From: Streptomyces virginiae
GTDB lineage: Bacteria; Actinomycetota; Actinomycetes; Streptomycetales; Streptomycetaceae
DNA length: 64,000 nucleotides
Direction: 5' to 3'
Assembly: GCF_000720455.1 (NCBI RefSeq)
Contig: NZ_JOAK01000005.1
Span: forward strand, 372,001 to 436,000
The notes under the pieces were generated by a model. That model was not told the DNA's origin. It searched no databases and saw only the letters and a list, made by a program, of their open reading frames with translations. This document shows positions 34,399 to 42,717 of the stretch, piece after piece. Position 1 is the first letter of the stretch; every line of letters starts with the position of its first letter. The position numbers and the translations under genes are program-made.

Positions 34399-35378
34399 GC
34401 CTTGCTCTCCTTTCCGGTGCCGACCCGCAGGCGGGAGCCTTCGCGCGGGTCGAGGGCCGTGCGGACGGCGTCACCGAGGACGGTGAAGGCGAGCACGGTG
34501 ACGAAGAGCAGCCCGGCGGGCAGCAGGACGTAGGCCGGGTCGGCCCGGAACCAGGTCTGTGCGCTGGAGAGCATCTGTCCCCAGGAGGGGGTGGGCGGCT
34601 TGACGCCGACCCCCAGGAAGGACAGGGAGGCCTCGGCCACCATGGCGGTCGGCACCTTGATGGCGGCGATGGTGATGACGGGGGCGGCCAGCGAGGGCAG
34701 CAGTTCGCGGCAGGCGATCCGCAGGGTGCCGTTGCCGGAGAGCCGGGCGGCGTCCACGAAGTCGAGGCCGCGCAGGGCGAGGGTCTGGGCGCGGACCATG
34801 CGGGCGGTGCCGCCCCAGTCGAAGAGCCCGATGAGGAGGATCAGGAGCAGGGGGCGCGGGAAGTCGGGCGGGACGACCGCGGTGAGGGCGATGCCGATGA
34901 CCAGCATCGGCAGGGCGATCATCACGTCGGTGGCCAGGCCGATGAGGCGGCCCGCGAACCGGCCGCCGAGCGCGGCGGCGAGTCCGACGCCCACGCCGAC
35001 GGCCGTCTGTACGGCGACCGCGCCGAGGGCGACGAGCAGCGAGATCCGTGCGCCGTACAGGAGCCGGGTGAACAGGTCGCGGCCGGTGCCCGGCTCGACG
35101 CCGAGCCAGTGGTCGGCGGAGATCCCGCCGAAGGAGCCGAGGGGGACGCCGCCGCGGGCGGAGTCCACGAGGTCGTCGTGGTAGGCGCCGGGGTCCTGTC
35201 CGGTGAGGTGCGAGAGCAGCGGGGCGGCGAGCGCGAGGAGGACGAGCAGGGCCAGGACGGCGGCGGCCGCGAGGGCGGAGGGCCGCCGTCGCACCCGCCG
35301 CCACACCTGGCGTCCGGCGCCGGCTCCCGGGGGGACGGCCCCGGGCGCCGGCGCGGACCGTTCGAGGGCGATGCTCAC
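34395..35378 (-). CDS. Peptide ABC transporter permease (DppC type)
   Basis: A 327-residue permease of the DppC/OppC class with an N-terminal cytosolic tail, a first span near residue 35, then a large external loop with DHWLGVEPGTGRDLFTRLLYG (the conserved D-x-x-GRD-F-R-L element) and five more spans. The EAA loop is RGLDFVDAARLSGNGTLR. The start is a GTG (35376-35378) that overlaps the substrate-binding protein stop as GTGA; its own stop overlaps the DppB-type start as ATGA. Confidence 0.93.
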   Translation of the reverse strand: MSIALERSAPAPGAVPPGAGAGRQVWRRVRRRPSALAAAAVLALLVLLALAAPLLSHLTGQDPGAYHDDLVDSARGGVPLGSFGGISADHWLGVEPGTGRDLFTRLLYGARISLLVALGAVAVQTAVGVGVGLAAALGGRFAGRLIGLATDVMIALPMLVIGIALTAVVPPDFPRPLLLILLIGLFDWGGTARMVRAQTLALRGLDFVDAARLSGNGTLRIACRELLPSLAAPVITIAAIKVPTAMVAEASLSFLGVGVKPPTPSWGQMLSSAQTWFRADPAYVLLPAGLLFVTVLAFTVLGDAVRTALDPREGSRLRVGTGKESKA

Positions 35379-37114
35379 TTGACCGCGACCTGCGAGATGT
35401 CGAGGACGCCGGTCCAGTCGCTGATGACGACGTTCTTGACGTCCTTGCCGACGAGCCGCTTGTAGACCGGGTGGAAGAGCGGCACGGTGAGGGCCTGCTC
35501 GCCGATCTTCTTGTCGAGGGCGCCCCAGCGCTTGCCGGCCGCGGCGAGGTCGGTCAGCTTGGCGATCTCGTCGATCTCGGCGTTGACGGCCGGGTCGTCG
35601 AGCTGCGCGTGGTTGTAGTTGGAGCCGCCGGTCACGATCTGCCGGCCGTCGAAGATCGGGGCGAGGAAGGGGCCTCCGGACGGCCAGTCGGCGCCCCAGC
35701 GGGAGAGGAAGAAGCCGGGGGTGTTCTTGGCGTCCCAGCGGCGCTCGTTGAAGGCGTTGTTCTCCAGGCCCTCCAGCTTGACGGTGATGCCGGCGGCGGC
35801 GAGCGCCTGCTGGACCGCGGTGGCGACCTCGGGGCTGGTCTGGCGGTTCTGCGCGGTGGAGTGGGTCAGGGTGACGGTGAGGCCGTCGGGGAAGCCCGCC
35901 TCCTTCAGCAGTTCCTTCGCCTTGGCCGGGTCGCCGGTCCTGCCCGCCGGGAAGTGGTCGTACGGGGTGAAGCCGAAGGCCTCGCGCTCGGGCAGGAAGG
36001 TGGTGGCGGGCTCGGCCAGTGCGGAGCCGCCGGCGGCGTTGACCACGCTGGTGCGGTTGATCGCGTGGGAGACGGCCTGGCGCACCTTCGGGTTGTCGAA
36101 GGGTGCGACCTTGGGGTTGAAGGCGATGTAGTTGACGTAACCGAAGTGGCCGGTGCCGACGCGGCCGGCGAGTTCCTTGTTGTCGCCGATCTGCGCGAGC
36201 TCCGCCGGGCCGAGGTTGGTGTCGGTGGTGATGGCGGCCGAGTCGGGGCCGGCGCTGGTGGTCAGGCGCTGGTTGATGACGGCGGAGTCGAGACCGGAGC
36301 GGACGTCGATCTTGTCCGGGTAGGCCTTGCGCTCCTCGTCGGTCTTCTCGTCCCAGTGCTCGTTGCGCTCCAGGGTGAGGTGCTCGCCGTCGTTCTCGTT
36401 CTTGACGACCTTGTAGGGGCCGGAGGAGACCGGGTGCTCCTCGTACTTGGCGCCGGTGTCCTTGGCCTTGGGGACGGGGGCGAACTGCGTCTGGGTGGCG
36501 ACGAAGGGGAATTCGCCCTCGGGCTTGCGGAGTTTGAAGACGATCGTCTTCGGGTCGGGCACGAGGATCGAGTCGAGCCCCTTGCCGCCGTCCTTGTACG
36601 GGCCCTCGTAGCTCTCGCCGCCGACCAGCCAGTCCCGCAGGTAGGGGGCTCCGCCCGACAGCTCGGCGGCGAAGGACCGCTCGATGCCGTACTTGATGTC
36701 GGCGGTGGTGATCGGGGAGCCGTCCTCGTACTTGAGGCCGTCCTTGAGGGTGTAGGTCCACTCGGTGGCGTCGGCGTTGGGCCTTCCGGTGTCGGTGGCC
36801 AGGTCGGGCACGACCTTGGTGCCGGCCGCGCCCTCCTCGCGGTTGCGGGTGGTCAGCGTACGGAAGACCAGCGAGGGAACGTTTCCGCCGCCAGAGGTGT
36901 AGAGCCGGGCCGGGTCGAAGTCGTTCTGCGGCTCGGAGTTGAGGACGGTCAGCGTGCCGCCCTTCTGCGGCGCACCCGCGGCGCCGGGCTTGCCGCCGGC
37001 GGCGCCGGCCCCGTCAGCGCCGTCCTTGGGCCCGCAGGCGGCGGCGCCCCCGGCCAGTACGAGGCTGACGGCGGCCGCGGCCACGCGGCGCGATATGTGG
37101 GACTGACTGGGCAT
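35375..37114 (-). CDS. Family 5 substrate-binding lipoprotein
   Basis: A 579-residue extracellular solute-binding protein family 5 (SBP_bac_5; oligopeptide/dipeptide type). A lipoprotein signal ends AAAC (Cys27) followed by a Gly/Ala/Asp linker. The family opening GGTLTVLNSEPQNDFDPA and the central NPKVAPFDNPKVRQAVSHAI are clear. It captures peptides, or in related proteins nickel or heme, at the membrane surface for the permeases. It is the first structural gene of an operon in which all four genes overlap by 4 nt, and lies behind a possible leader peptide. Confidence 0.93.
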   Translation of the reverse strand: MPSQSHISRRVAAAAVSLVLAGGAAACGPKDGADGAGAAGGKPGAAGAPQKGGTLTVLNSEPQNDFDPARLYTSGGGNVPSLVFRTLTTRNREEGAAGTKVVPDLATDTGRPNADATEWTYTLKDGLKYEDGSPITTADIKYGIERSFAAELSGGAPYLRDWLVGGESYEGPYKDGGKGLDSILVPDPKTIVFKLRKPEGEFPFVATQTQFAPVPKAKDTGAKYEEHPVSSGPYKVVKNENDGEHLTLERNEHWDEKTDEERKAYPDKIDVRSGLDSAVINQRLTTSAGPDSAAITTDTNLGPAELAQIGDNKELAGRVGTGHFGYVNYIAFNPKVAPFDNPKVRQAVSHAINRTSVVNAAGGSALAEPATTFLPEREAFGFTPYDHFPAGRTGDPAKAKELLKEAGFPDGLTVTLTHSTAQNRQTSPEVATAVQQALAAAGITVKLEGLENNAFNERRWDAKNTPGFFLSRWGADWPSGGPFLAPIFDGRQIVTGGSNYNHAQLDDPAVNAEIDEIAKLTDLAAAGKRWGALDKKIGEQALTVPLFHPVYKRLVGKDVKNVVISDWTGVLDISQVAVK

Positions 37115-37298
37115 CGGAGAAGGACCTCTCGGCGTGAAGGAGGAACGGAAGGGCCACGCGAGGGGCGGCGATCAGCGATCAGCGGCGGTACCGGACCGGC
37201 ACCGAACAGGAGGAAGCCGCGCCTGCAGGCATGGGCGTGCCCGGGCGCGGCGGCGTCACGAAAGGGACGAAGAGGGTCGCTGCGCGGTCGGGCCGGCG

Positions 37299-37394
37299 TC
37301 AGCGACAGAAGATGTCGGCCACGCTGTGCGCGGCCACACCGAGGAGCGCCAGCTCAATGGCGGCGCTCGCGGTCAGGGTGTGGCGGTGCGACAT
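37299..37394 (-). CDS. Possible leaderless leader peptide of the transporter operon
   Basis: A 31-codon ORF (MSHRHTLTASAAIELALLGV then AAHSVADIFCR) in the 349-nt gap upstream of the substrate-binding protein. It has no ribosome site, but a promoter (TTGACA, 18 nt, CATGGT) places its ATG 7 nt after the -10, so it could be translated from a leaderless mRNA. The C-terminus ends with Cys-Arg, a feature I associate with short leader peptides in Streptomyces sulfur/peptide uptake operons. An alternative start (37406) adds four codons. Its stop is 184 nt before the transporter gene. Nothing else coding is seen in 37115-37463. Confidence 0.45.
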   Translation of the reverse strand: MSHRHTLTASAAIELALLGVAAHSVADIFCR

Positions 37395-37401
37395 GCGGAG
37401 A

Positions 37402-37431
37402 ACCATGACCGATGATCGGACGGCTTGTCAA
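37402..37431 (-). promoter_or_regulatory. Housekeeping-type promoter of the leader/transporter operon
   Basis: On the minus strand TTGACA (37426-37431, a perfect -35), an 18-nt spacer and CATGGT (-10, 37402-37407). It lies 290 nt before the substrate-binding protein and directly before the small leader ORF. Confidence 0.6.
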
Positions 37432-37463
37432 CGCGACGGCCGGCCCGTTCCGCCGACGCTGCG

Positions 37464-38918
37464 TCAACTCTCCGGAAACGCCCAGGGGTTGGGCTTGCAC
37501 TGGATGCCGTCGATGTTGAGGGACTTGGTCTGCTGCTGCATGACCGGGGCGAGCGCTCCCGGGGTGCGGCAGTTGACGTGGCCGTGGCCGAGCCGGTGGC
37601 CGACCTCGTGGTTGATGAGCATCTGGCGGTAGGTGAGCATCTGGCCCGGGCCGTAGGTCTCGGAGCCCTGGGCCCACCGGAAGGCGTTGATCATCACCCG
37701 CTCGGTCTTCGCCGAGTCGCAGGACACGTTGCCGACGATGGTGTCGAGGTCGGACTTGGCGCACCAGACGCCGGTGGTGCCGGGGCTGGCGAGGGTGATC
37801 ACGAAGTCGGCCTCGCCGCCCGGTACCCGTTCGAAGGTCTTCGTACCGCCGTGGCCCCAGCTGCGGTCGTCGTTGAGGGTGCGGTGGACGGCCTCGGCGA
37901 ACAGCTGCGGGTCCAGTCCCAGGCCCTGCTCGACGTCGACCCGGTAGCGCACGATCTTGCCCTTGCCGGGGGCCTTGGCCACGCCGGGCACGGTGTCGAA
38001 GGTCCCGGGCCCGGTGAGCTTCGGGTCGAGGGGCAGCTGCGCCGCCATCTGCTGCTCGTACGTCAGCTCGGGCGCGGGCGCCTCGGCGGACGGCGCCACC
38101 GGCGCGGCCACGCCGCCGTTCGGAGTGGGGCGGCCGTCGGAGCGGGAGGCGGCGGTGTCGCTGCGGTCCTTGCCCGTGGCGGCGGGCGCGCCGGCCCTGG
38201 CCTCGTCGGTGTCGCCGTCGAGGTACGACTGGCCCGCGACGACCACCGCGAGGACGGTGGCGGCGGCGGCCGCGGCCATGCCGGTGTAGGTACGGACCTT
38301 GCGACCGCGCCCGGAGCCGGAGGCGGACTCGGTTTCGGACCCGGCCGGCTCCGCGGCGGGGTCGGCCGGCATCCGCGGGCCGGGCACCCGGCGGTGCGAG
38401 CCGGTGGAGGTGAGGGGGTCCGGCGCGGCCTCTTCGGGCACGACCTGCGGGAAGCCCACGGCGGGGGTGCCGAAGGCCGGGGTGCCGGTGTCCAGGAGCG
38501 CGGCGTGGGCCGCCACCTGGGCCGCGGGGGCCTCGGTGCGCGGGCGCGGCACCCCGCGCCAGTCCCCGTACACGGAACCGGAGTCGGGGCGGGAGTCGGG
38601 GCGGGAGTCGGGCCGGGCGCCCCAGGCGCCGCCGGACTCGTACTGCTGGGGGTGGCCGCCGGCACGCGTGTCGGCGGCGGGCAGGTCCTGCGGGACGTAC
38701 CCCTGGTGGGTGACGGTCGCTTCGGGCCACCCGGCGAACGGGTCGCCGTTGGCGAAGACGTCGTTGCCGAAGGCGTCGTCGTTGCCGAAGGCGTCGTACG
38801 CGTACTGGTCCCCGTACGAGAGGGGATCCGGCTGCGCCTGCTGGCGCGCTGCGGCGGGCGCCTGCGCCGGAGCGGACTCCGGAGCGGGCGCCCCGGATTT
38901 TCGACTGTGTCGTCCCAC
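37464..38918 (-). CDS. DUF3152 membrane-anchored putative zinc metalloprotease
   Basis: A 484-residue protein. An N-terminal disordered region (about 1-215, Pro/Ala-rich with DAFGND repeats) is followed by one membrane helix (about 220-240, AAAAAATVLAVVVAGQSYL) and an extracellular DUF3152 domain (about 310-480). The domain contains the zincin-like HEVGHRLGHGHVNC, that is HExxHxxGxxH, near residue 450. It is likely a membrane-anchored protease facing outward, with the long N-terminus in the cytosol. The substrate is unknown. It ends the 37.4-39.9 kb minus-strand pair; an alpha/beta hydrolase precedes it by 6 nt. Mycobacteria have a DUF3152 gene next to moeZ. Confidence 0.88.
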   Translation of the reverse strand: MGRHSRKSGAPAPESAPAQAPAAARQQAQPDPLSYGDQYAYDAFGNDDAFGNDVFANGDPFAGWPEATVTHQGYVPQDLPAADTRAGGHPQQYESGGAWGARPDSRPDSRPDSGSVYGDWRGVPRPRTEAPAAQVAAHAALLDTGTPAFGTPAVGFPQVVPEEAAPDPLTSTGSHRRVPGPRMPADPAAEPAGSETESASGSGRGRKVRTYTGMAAAAAATVLAVVVAGQSYLDGDTDEARAGAPAATGKDRSDTAASRSDGRPTPNGGVAAPVAPSAEAPAPELTYEQQMAAQLPLDPKLTGPGTFDTVPGVAKAPGKGKIVRYRVDVEQGLGLDPQLFAEAVHRTLNDDRSWGHGGTKTFERVPGGEADFVITLASPGTTGVWCAKSDLDTIVGNVSCDSAKTERVMINAFRWAQGSETYGPGQMLTYRQMLINHEVGHRLGHGHVNCRTPGALAPVMQQQTKSLNIDGIQCKPNPWAFPES

Positions 38919-38924
38919 GACCCC

Positions 38925-39920
38925 TCAGCCCCTGCCCTCTTCGGTGTCCCGGTCCGCAGCCCCCGCGCCGGTGTCGCGCAGCAGCTCCGTGAAGGCGGCG
39001 GCCACCACCTCGGGGTACTCCATCATCGCCACGTGCCCGGCCTCGGGCAGGCACAGCAGCCGCGAACCCCGGAAGGAGGCCGCGGCCTTGTGCGCCATAC
39101 GGTACGAGACCAGCTGGTCCCGGCCACCGTAGACCAGCAGGGACGGGGCGAGCACCCGCTGCGCCTGGCGCCACAGTCCGTGCTGTCCCCCGAGGGTGTA
39201 GGCGTCGACGATGCCGCGTGACGTGCGGGTCATCGCGTCCCAGAAGTACGGGAGGGCCATCCGGCGCTCCATCTCCTCCACTGCGTTGCGGAACCCCTCG
39301 GGAGTCACCCGGGAGGGGTCTCCGTAACAGAGGTCCGTCACTCCCCGGGTGCGCTGTTCGGCGGTGAGGCCCCGGGTCATCCGGCTGAAGAGCCCGGCCA
39401 CCCCGGGCAGCGCCAGGAGCGCGGTCGGCACGGCCGACCGCTGCACGCGCAGCTCGGGAAGGGCCGGCGAGACGAGCGTCAGGGTGCGCACCAGGTCGGG
39501 GCGGACGGCCGCGACGCGGGTGGAGACGGCGCCGCCGAGGGAGTTCCCGAAGAGGTGGACGGGTCCGCGACCGGCGGCGTCCAGGTGGCGGATGACCGCC
39601 CGGGCGAACGCGGTGACGGAGTAGTCGCGGTCGGACGGTGGCGGGGACCAGCCGAAGCCGGGCAGGTCCACGGCCTCGCCGTCGACGGTGTCCGCCAGCT
39701 GCGCCATGAGCGCCGACCAGTTCTGCGAGGAACCGCCCAGCCCGTGCACGAAGAGGGCGGGCGGCAGGCCGGTGCGCCGGGGCGGGCGCACCCGGACGGC
39801 CAGATCCAGTCCGGGCAGCGCGGCGGTGCGCAGCTGCTCTCCGTCGGCCAGCCGGACCGCTCCCGCGGGGGAGGACAGTTCGGCGGTGGACCGCACGCCC
39901 GGCAGCTCGGTCGAAGACAT
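38925..39920 (-). CDS. Alpha/beta hydrolase (lipase/esterase-like)
   Basis: A 331-residue alpha/beta hydrolase. The oxyanion strand is LFVHGLGGSS (about residue 60), the nucleophile elbow GNSLGG (Ser near 128), and a catalytic His in PEAGHVAMMEYP near 295, with an Asp in LLVYGGRDQLVSY. There is no signal peptide. It is the upstream gene of the DUF3152 pair (6-nt gap). In mycobacteria a lipV-type hydrolase lies in the equivalent area. The substrate is not predictable; small-molecule esters are plausible. Confidence 0.86.
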   Translation of the reverse strand: MSSTELPGVRSTAELSSPAGAVRLADGEQLRTAALPGLDLAVRVRPPRRTGLPPALFVHGLGGSSQNWSALMAQLADTVDGEAVDLPGFGWSPPPSDRDYSVTAFARAVIRHLDAAGRGPVHLFGNSLGGAVSTRVAAVRPDLVRTLTLVSPALPELRVQRSAVPTALLALPGVAGLFSRMTRGLTAEQRTRGVTDLCYGDPSRVTPEGFRNAVEEMERRMALPYFWDAMTRTSRGIVDAYTLGGQHGLWRQAQRVLAPSLLVYGGRDQLVSYRMAHKAAASFRGSRLLCLPEAGHVAMMEYPEVVAAAFTELLRDTGAGAADRDTEEGRG

Positions 39921-40061
39921 GCGGGCAATGTTACGAGAGGATCACGCTCCACTTGTTGTGTTCGCGGTCACAGACACATCGCGGATCCTGGTATCCGCAT
40001 AGCGGTGCCCCCGCGATCCTCCTAGGCTCGTAAGTGACACAAGGAAGCGAGGGGAGCGGCG

Positions 40062-40277
40062 ATGACTGTCGACCCTGCGGAGCCGGACACCTTTCGGGAG
40101 CGGTTTCCGGAATCCCTCGATCCTGAGGCGCCCGAGGCGGATGTTGCGGAACAGCAGGCCGATCTCCGGCCGGACGACGACGACCCCGACAACGGCCACC
40201 AGGCCGGCCAGGCCGCGGACGGCGATGCCGCCGAGCAGGCGCGGGTGGTGCCGCTGGACGAGGACGACTACCGCTGA
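40062..40277 (+). CDS. Small acidic hypothetical protein
   Basis: A 71-residue, strongly acidic, Asp/Glu/Gln/Ala-rich protein with no cysteines and no predicted fold (MTVDPAEPDTFRERFPESLD at the start). Coding bias is typical and the ATG at 40062 has AGGGGAGCGGCG before it. It is divergent from the alpha/beta hydrolase and 147 nt upstream of the TetR gene. No function can be given; acidic disordered proteins of this size are common in Streptomyces. Confidence 0.65.
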   Translation: MTVDPAEPDTFRERFPESLDPEAPEADVAEQQADLRPDDDDPDNGHQAGQAADGDAAEQARVVPLDEDDYR

Positions 40278-40353
40278 CCGACTGCCGACCGACCGCTGAC
40301 CAGCGCCTCCGGGCCGTCCGTACCGCGAGAAAACTCGGCTTGGACCCCCCAGA

Positions 40354-40366
40354 TTCGGTTACCGAA
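40354..40366. promoter_or_regulatory. Candidate operator palindrome before the TetR gene
   Basis: TTCGGT-T-ACCGAA is a perfect palindrome ending 4 nt before a TACGAT that could be the -10 (40370-40375) of the TetR gene. Position and symmetry suit autoregulation by the TetR protein. Confidence 0.45.
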
Positions 40367-40424
40367 AAGTACGATGGCGGCGCGGCGCAGAGCGCCTGTG
40401 TTCTGAGAGAAAGTGGGAGGCGGC

Positions 40425-41063
40425 GTGACAGCCATCGAGCAGACCGAGGCAGCGCGTCCGCGGGGCACGCGACTGCCGCGCCGAGCCCGGCGCAACCAGC
40501 TGCTGGGCGCGGCCCAGGAGGTCTTCGTCGCCCAGGGGTACCACGCGGCCGCGATGGACGACATCGCCGAGCGTGCCGGCGTCAGCAAGCCGGTGCTCTA
40601 CCAGCACTTCCCCGGCAAGCTCGACCTGTACCTGGCCCTGCTGGACCAGCACTGCGAGGCGCTGCTGCTGGCCGTGCGCACCGCGCTGGCGTCGACGACG
40701 GACAACAAGCTGCGCGTGGCCGCCACCATGGACGCCTACTTCGCGTACGTGGAGGACGAGGGCGGCGCGTTCCGACTGGTCTTCGAGTCCGACCTGACGA
40801 ACGAGCCCGCGGTGCGCGAGCGCGTCGACCGCGTCTCGCTGCAGTGCGCGGAGGCCATCTCCGACGTCATCGCCGAGGACACCGGCCTGTCCAAGGACGA
40901 GTCGATGCTGCTGGCCGTGGGCCTGGGCGGGGTCTCGCAGGTCGTGGCCCGCTACTGGCTGTCCAGCGAGAGCCCGGTCGCGCGTGACACGGCGGTCGGG
41001 CTGCTGACCTCGCTCGCCTGGCGCGGCATCGCCGGTTTCCCGCTGCACGGCACCGAATCCTGA
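40425..41063 (+). CDS. TetR-family transcriptional regulator
   Basis: A 212-residue TetR repressor. The N-terminal helix-turn-helix (about 22-68) reads AAQEVFVAQGYHAAAMDDIA and AGVSKPVLYQHFPGKLDLYL. The C-terminal ligand domain is compatible with a hydrophobic effector. The GTG at 40425 has GGAGG 5 nt upstream; a GTG 12 nt earlier lacks one. It stands between the acidic small protein and the DUF3107 gene on the same strand. TetR and DUF3107 adjacent is the order in mycobacteria. A palindrome 60-70 nt upstream is a candidate operator. Confidence 0.9.
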   Translation: MTAIEQTEAARPRGTRLPRRARRNQLLGAAQEVFVAQGYHAAAMDDIAERAGVSKPVLYQHFPGKLDLYLALLDQHCEALLLAVRTALASTTDNKLRVAATMDAYFAYVEDEGGAFRLVFESDLTNEPAVRERVDRVSLQCAEAISDVIAEDTGLSKDESMLLAVGLGGVSQVVARYWLSSESPVARDTAVGLLTSLAWRGIAGFPLHGTES

Positions 41064-41198
41064 CGGTCGCCGCGCGGTCCTCGCGGTGTTCGCTGCCAGC
41101 GTGTCCGCTCTGCGCGGTCCGCGTCCCCTCTCCGGGCTAATGTGGACCGCGTACGGCGCGGCTGATCGCGCGAACCGGATCGTCGGAGGGACAAAGCC

Positions 41199-41426
41199 GT
41201 GGAGGTCAAGATCGGCGTGCAGCACGCACCCCGGGAGATCGTGCTGGAGAGCGACCTGAGCGCCGAGGAGCTGGAGAGCATCGTCAGCGCCGCGCTGTCC
41301 GGCAACGAGCCGCTGCTGAGCCTCACCGACAACAAGGGCCGCAAGGTCCTGGTGCCGTCCGACCGCCTGTCGTACGTCGACCTGGGTGAGCCGACCGCAC
41401 GCAAGGTCGGTTTCGGAGCGCTCTGA
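41199..41426 (+). CDS. DUF3107 family protein
   Basis: A 75-residue protein of the DUF3107 family (TB9.4-like in mycobacteria), recognised from MEVKIGVQHAPREIVLESD and VLVPSDRLSYVDLGEP. It is small, acidic and soluble; function unknown, although a fold like an ATP-binding or RNA-binding accessory has been suggested. The GTG at 41199 has GGAGGG upstream. It lies 136 nt after the TetR gene and is followed by a terminator with a pyrimidine-rich tail. Confidence 0.88.
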   Translation: MEVKIGVQHAPREIVLESDLSAEELESIVSAALSGNEPLLSLTDNKGRKVLVPSDRLSYVDLGEPTARKVGFGAL

Positions 41427-41448
41427 GAAGCACTGAGAACTGTCCGAA

Positions 41449-41489
41449 ACGGCCCGGTGGTTGATTCCACCGGGTCGTTTCTCTTTCTT
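41449..41489 (+). terminator. Intrinsic terminator after DUF3107
   Basis: A 12-bp stem (ACGGCCCGGTGG with CCACCGGGTCGT, one G-U pair), 6-nt loop, followed by TTCTCTTTCTT. This is the most classical rho-independent terminator in the window. Confidence 0.85.
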
Positions 41490-41545
41490 CCGCTTCGGGT
41501 AGGACCGCAGTGACCCGGTTTGCCCTGACGTATGGGAGAGACCTC

Positions 41546-41848
41546 ATGGTGCTGATGGAAGTGCTCGGCTCCGCGCTGTTGGGCCTCGCCCTGTCCGCCG
41601 CAGCCGTCCGAGTGCTCGCGCCCCGGCTTCCTTCCCGGAAGACGGTGCTGGTCAGCGGAGTGCTGGGGGCGCTGTTCGGCGCCTATCTCACCCACTTCGC
41701 GCTGGGCCCGGGGCACAACACCCTGATGGCGACCTTCATCGGCGCGGTGCTGGTCTCGGCCGTGGTGCTGTCCCTGCTGCTCCGTCCGGCCCACGGGCCC
41801 CGCAGGCGTCCCCACAGGACTCCGTTTTCGCTCCCGTCGCGGGGGTGA
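41546..41848 (+). CDS. Small three-span membrane protein
   Basis: A 100-residue protein with three hydrophobic segments (about 2-20, 32-52 and 60-80) and a very basic C-terminus (RRRPHRTPFSLPSRG), so the C-terminus is probably cytosolic. The ATG at 41546 follows GGGAGAG. No domain is recognised; similar short integral membrane proteins are conserved in Streptomyces next to DUF3107. It is convergent to the ferritin-like gene over a strong terminator. Confidence 0.75.
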   Translation: MVLMEVLGSALLGLALSAAAVRVLAPRLPSRKTVLVSGVLGALFGAYLTHFALGPGHNTLMATFIGAVLVSAVVLSLLLRPAHGPRRRPHRTPFSLPSRG

Positions 41849-41894
41849 CCCCTGAAAGCCGGGCCGTGAGGGCCGGCTCCCCGGACCGCGTACG

Positions 41895-41929
41895 TCGGCC
41901 CCGGCGCGCACAGGGCGCGCCGGGGCCGA
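41895..41929. terminator. Bidirectional terminator hairpin
   Basis: A perfect 15-bp stem (TCGGCCCCGGCGCGC with its complement, 5-nt loop) between the convergent membrane-protein and ferritin-like genes. Confidence 0.85.
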
Positions 41930-41949
41930 CGATGTAGCGGACCGTCAGG

Positions 41950-42717
41950 TCAGGCGGCGAGGCCGAGGGCCGCCATCCGCTTGGTGTGGGCCTTGGTGAT
42001 CCGGGTGAACATCTCGCCGACGGCAGCGAGGTCGAAGCCCGCCGCCATCCCGTCGACGCCGCCGACCAGCATGGTCGAGAGCGCGTCGCGCTCGGCGACC
42101 ACGCGCTGGGCCTGCGAGAGGGCCTCGCCCATCAGGCGGCGGGCCCACAGTGCGAGCCGGCCGCCGCAGCGCGGGTCGGCCTCGATCGCGGCGCGCACCT
42201 TCTCCACGGCGAAGTTGCCGTGGCCGGTGTCGTCGAGCACGCCGAGCACGAGGGCGCGGGTGTCGGTGTCCAGGTGGGAGGCGACCTCACGGTAGAAGTC
42301 ACTGGCGATGGAGTCCCCGACGTACGCCTTGACCAGGCCCTCCAGCCAGTCCGACGGGGCGGTCTGGCGGTGGAAGTCGTCGACGCCCTGGGCGAAGGGC
42401 TGCATGGCGGCGGTGGGCTCGACCTCGATCTTCGCGAGGCGGTCCCGGAGCTGCTCGAAGTGGTGGAATTCCGCGGAGGCCATCGCGGCGAGCTCGGCCT
42501 TGTCGTCCAGGGTGGGCGCGAGCTTCGCGTCCTCCGCGAGGCGCTCGAAGGCCGCGAGCTCCCCGTACGCGAGCGCGCCGAGCAGGTCCACGACGGCGGC
42601 CCGGTACTGCGGCGAGGCAGATGCGGTCACCCAGTCCTGCGAGGCGATCCCCGTGGCTTCGGTGGGGGTGCTGTCGTCGGCGGGCGAGGCGTTTTCTACG
42701 GTCGGCATGCTCCGCAC
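41950..42717 (-). CDS. Ferritin-like fold protein
   Basis: A 255-residue all-alpha protein of the ferritin-like superfamily (related to the tRNA-hydroxylase MiaE-like group). Candidate iron ligands are in YGELAAFERL (about residue 55), SAEFHHFEQL (about 90) and the later GHGNFAVEKV (about 170) which together give the Glu/His pattern of a diiron site, although not every ligand can be placed. The start is GTG 42717; ATG 42708 is an alternative three codons in. The role may be oxygenation or iron handling; unproven. A ferritin-like gene sits beside the helicase in mycobacteria too. Confidence 0.78.
   Translation of the reverse strand: MRSMPTVENASPADDSTPTEATGIASQDWVTASASPQYRAAVVDLLGALAYGELAAFERLAEDAKLAPTLDDKAELAAMASAEFHHFEQLRDRLAKIEVEPTAAMQPFAQGVDDFHRQTAPSDWLEGLVKAYVGDSIASDFYREVASHLDTDTRALVLGVLDDTGHGNFAVEKVRAAIEADPRCGGRLALWARRLMGEALSQAQRVVAERDALSTMLVGGVDGMAAGFDLAAVGEMFTRITKAHTKRMAALGLAA

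Noticed and set aside
36500..36535. GGAAT-N19-GTT inside the substrate-binding gene, antisense
   Set aside because: It lies in coding sequence with no gene facing it; chance match.
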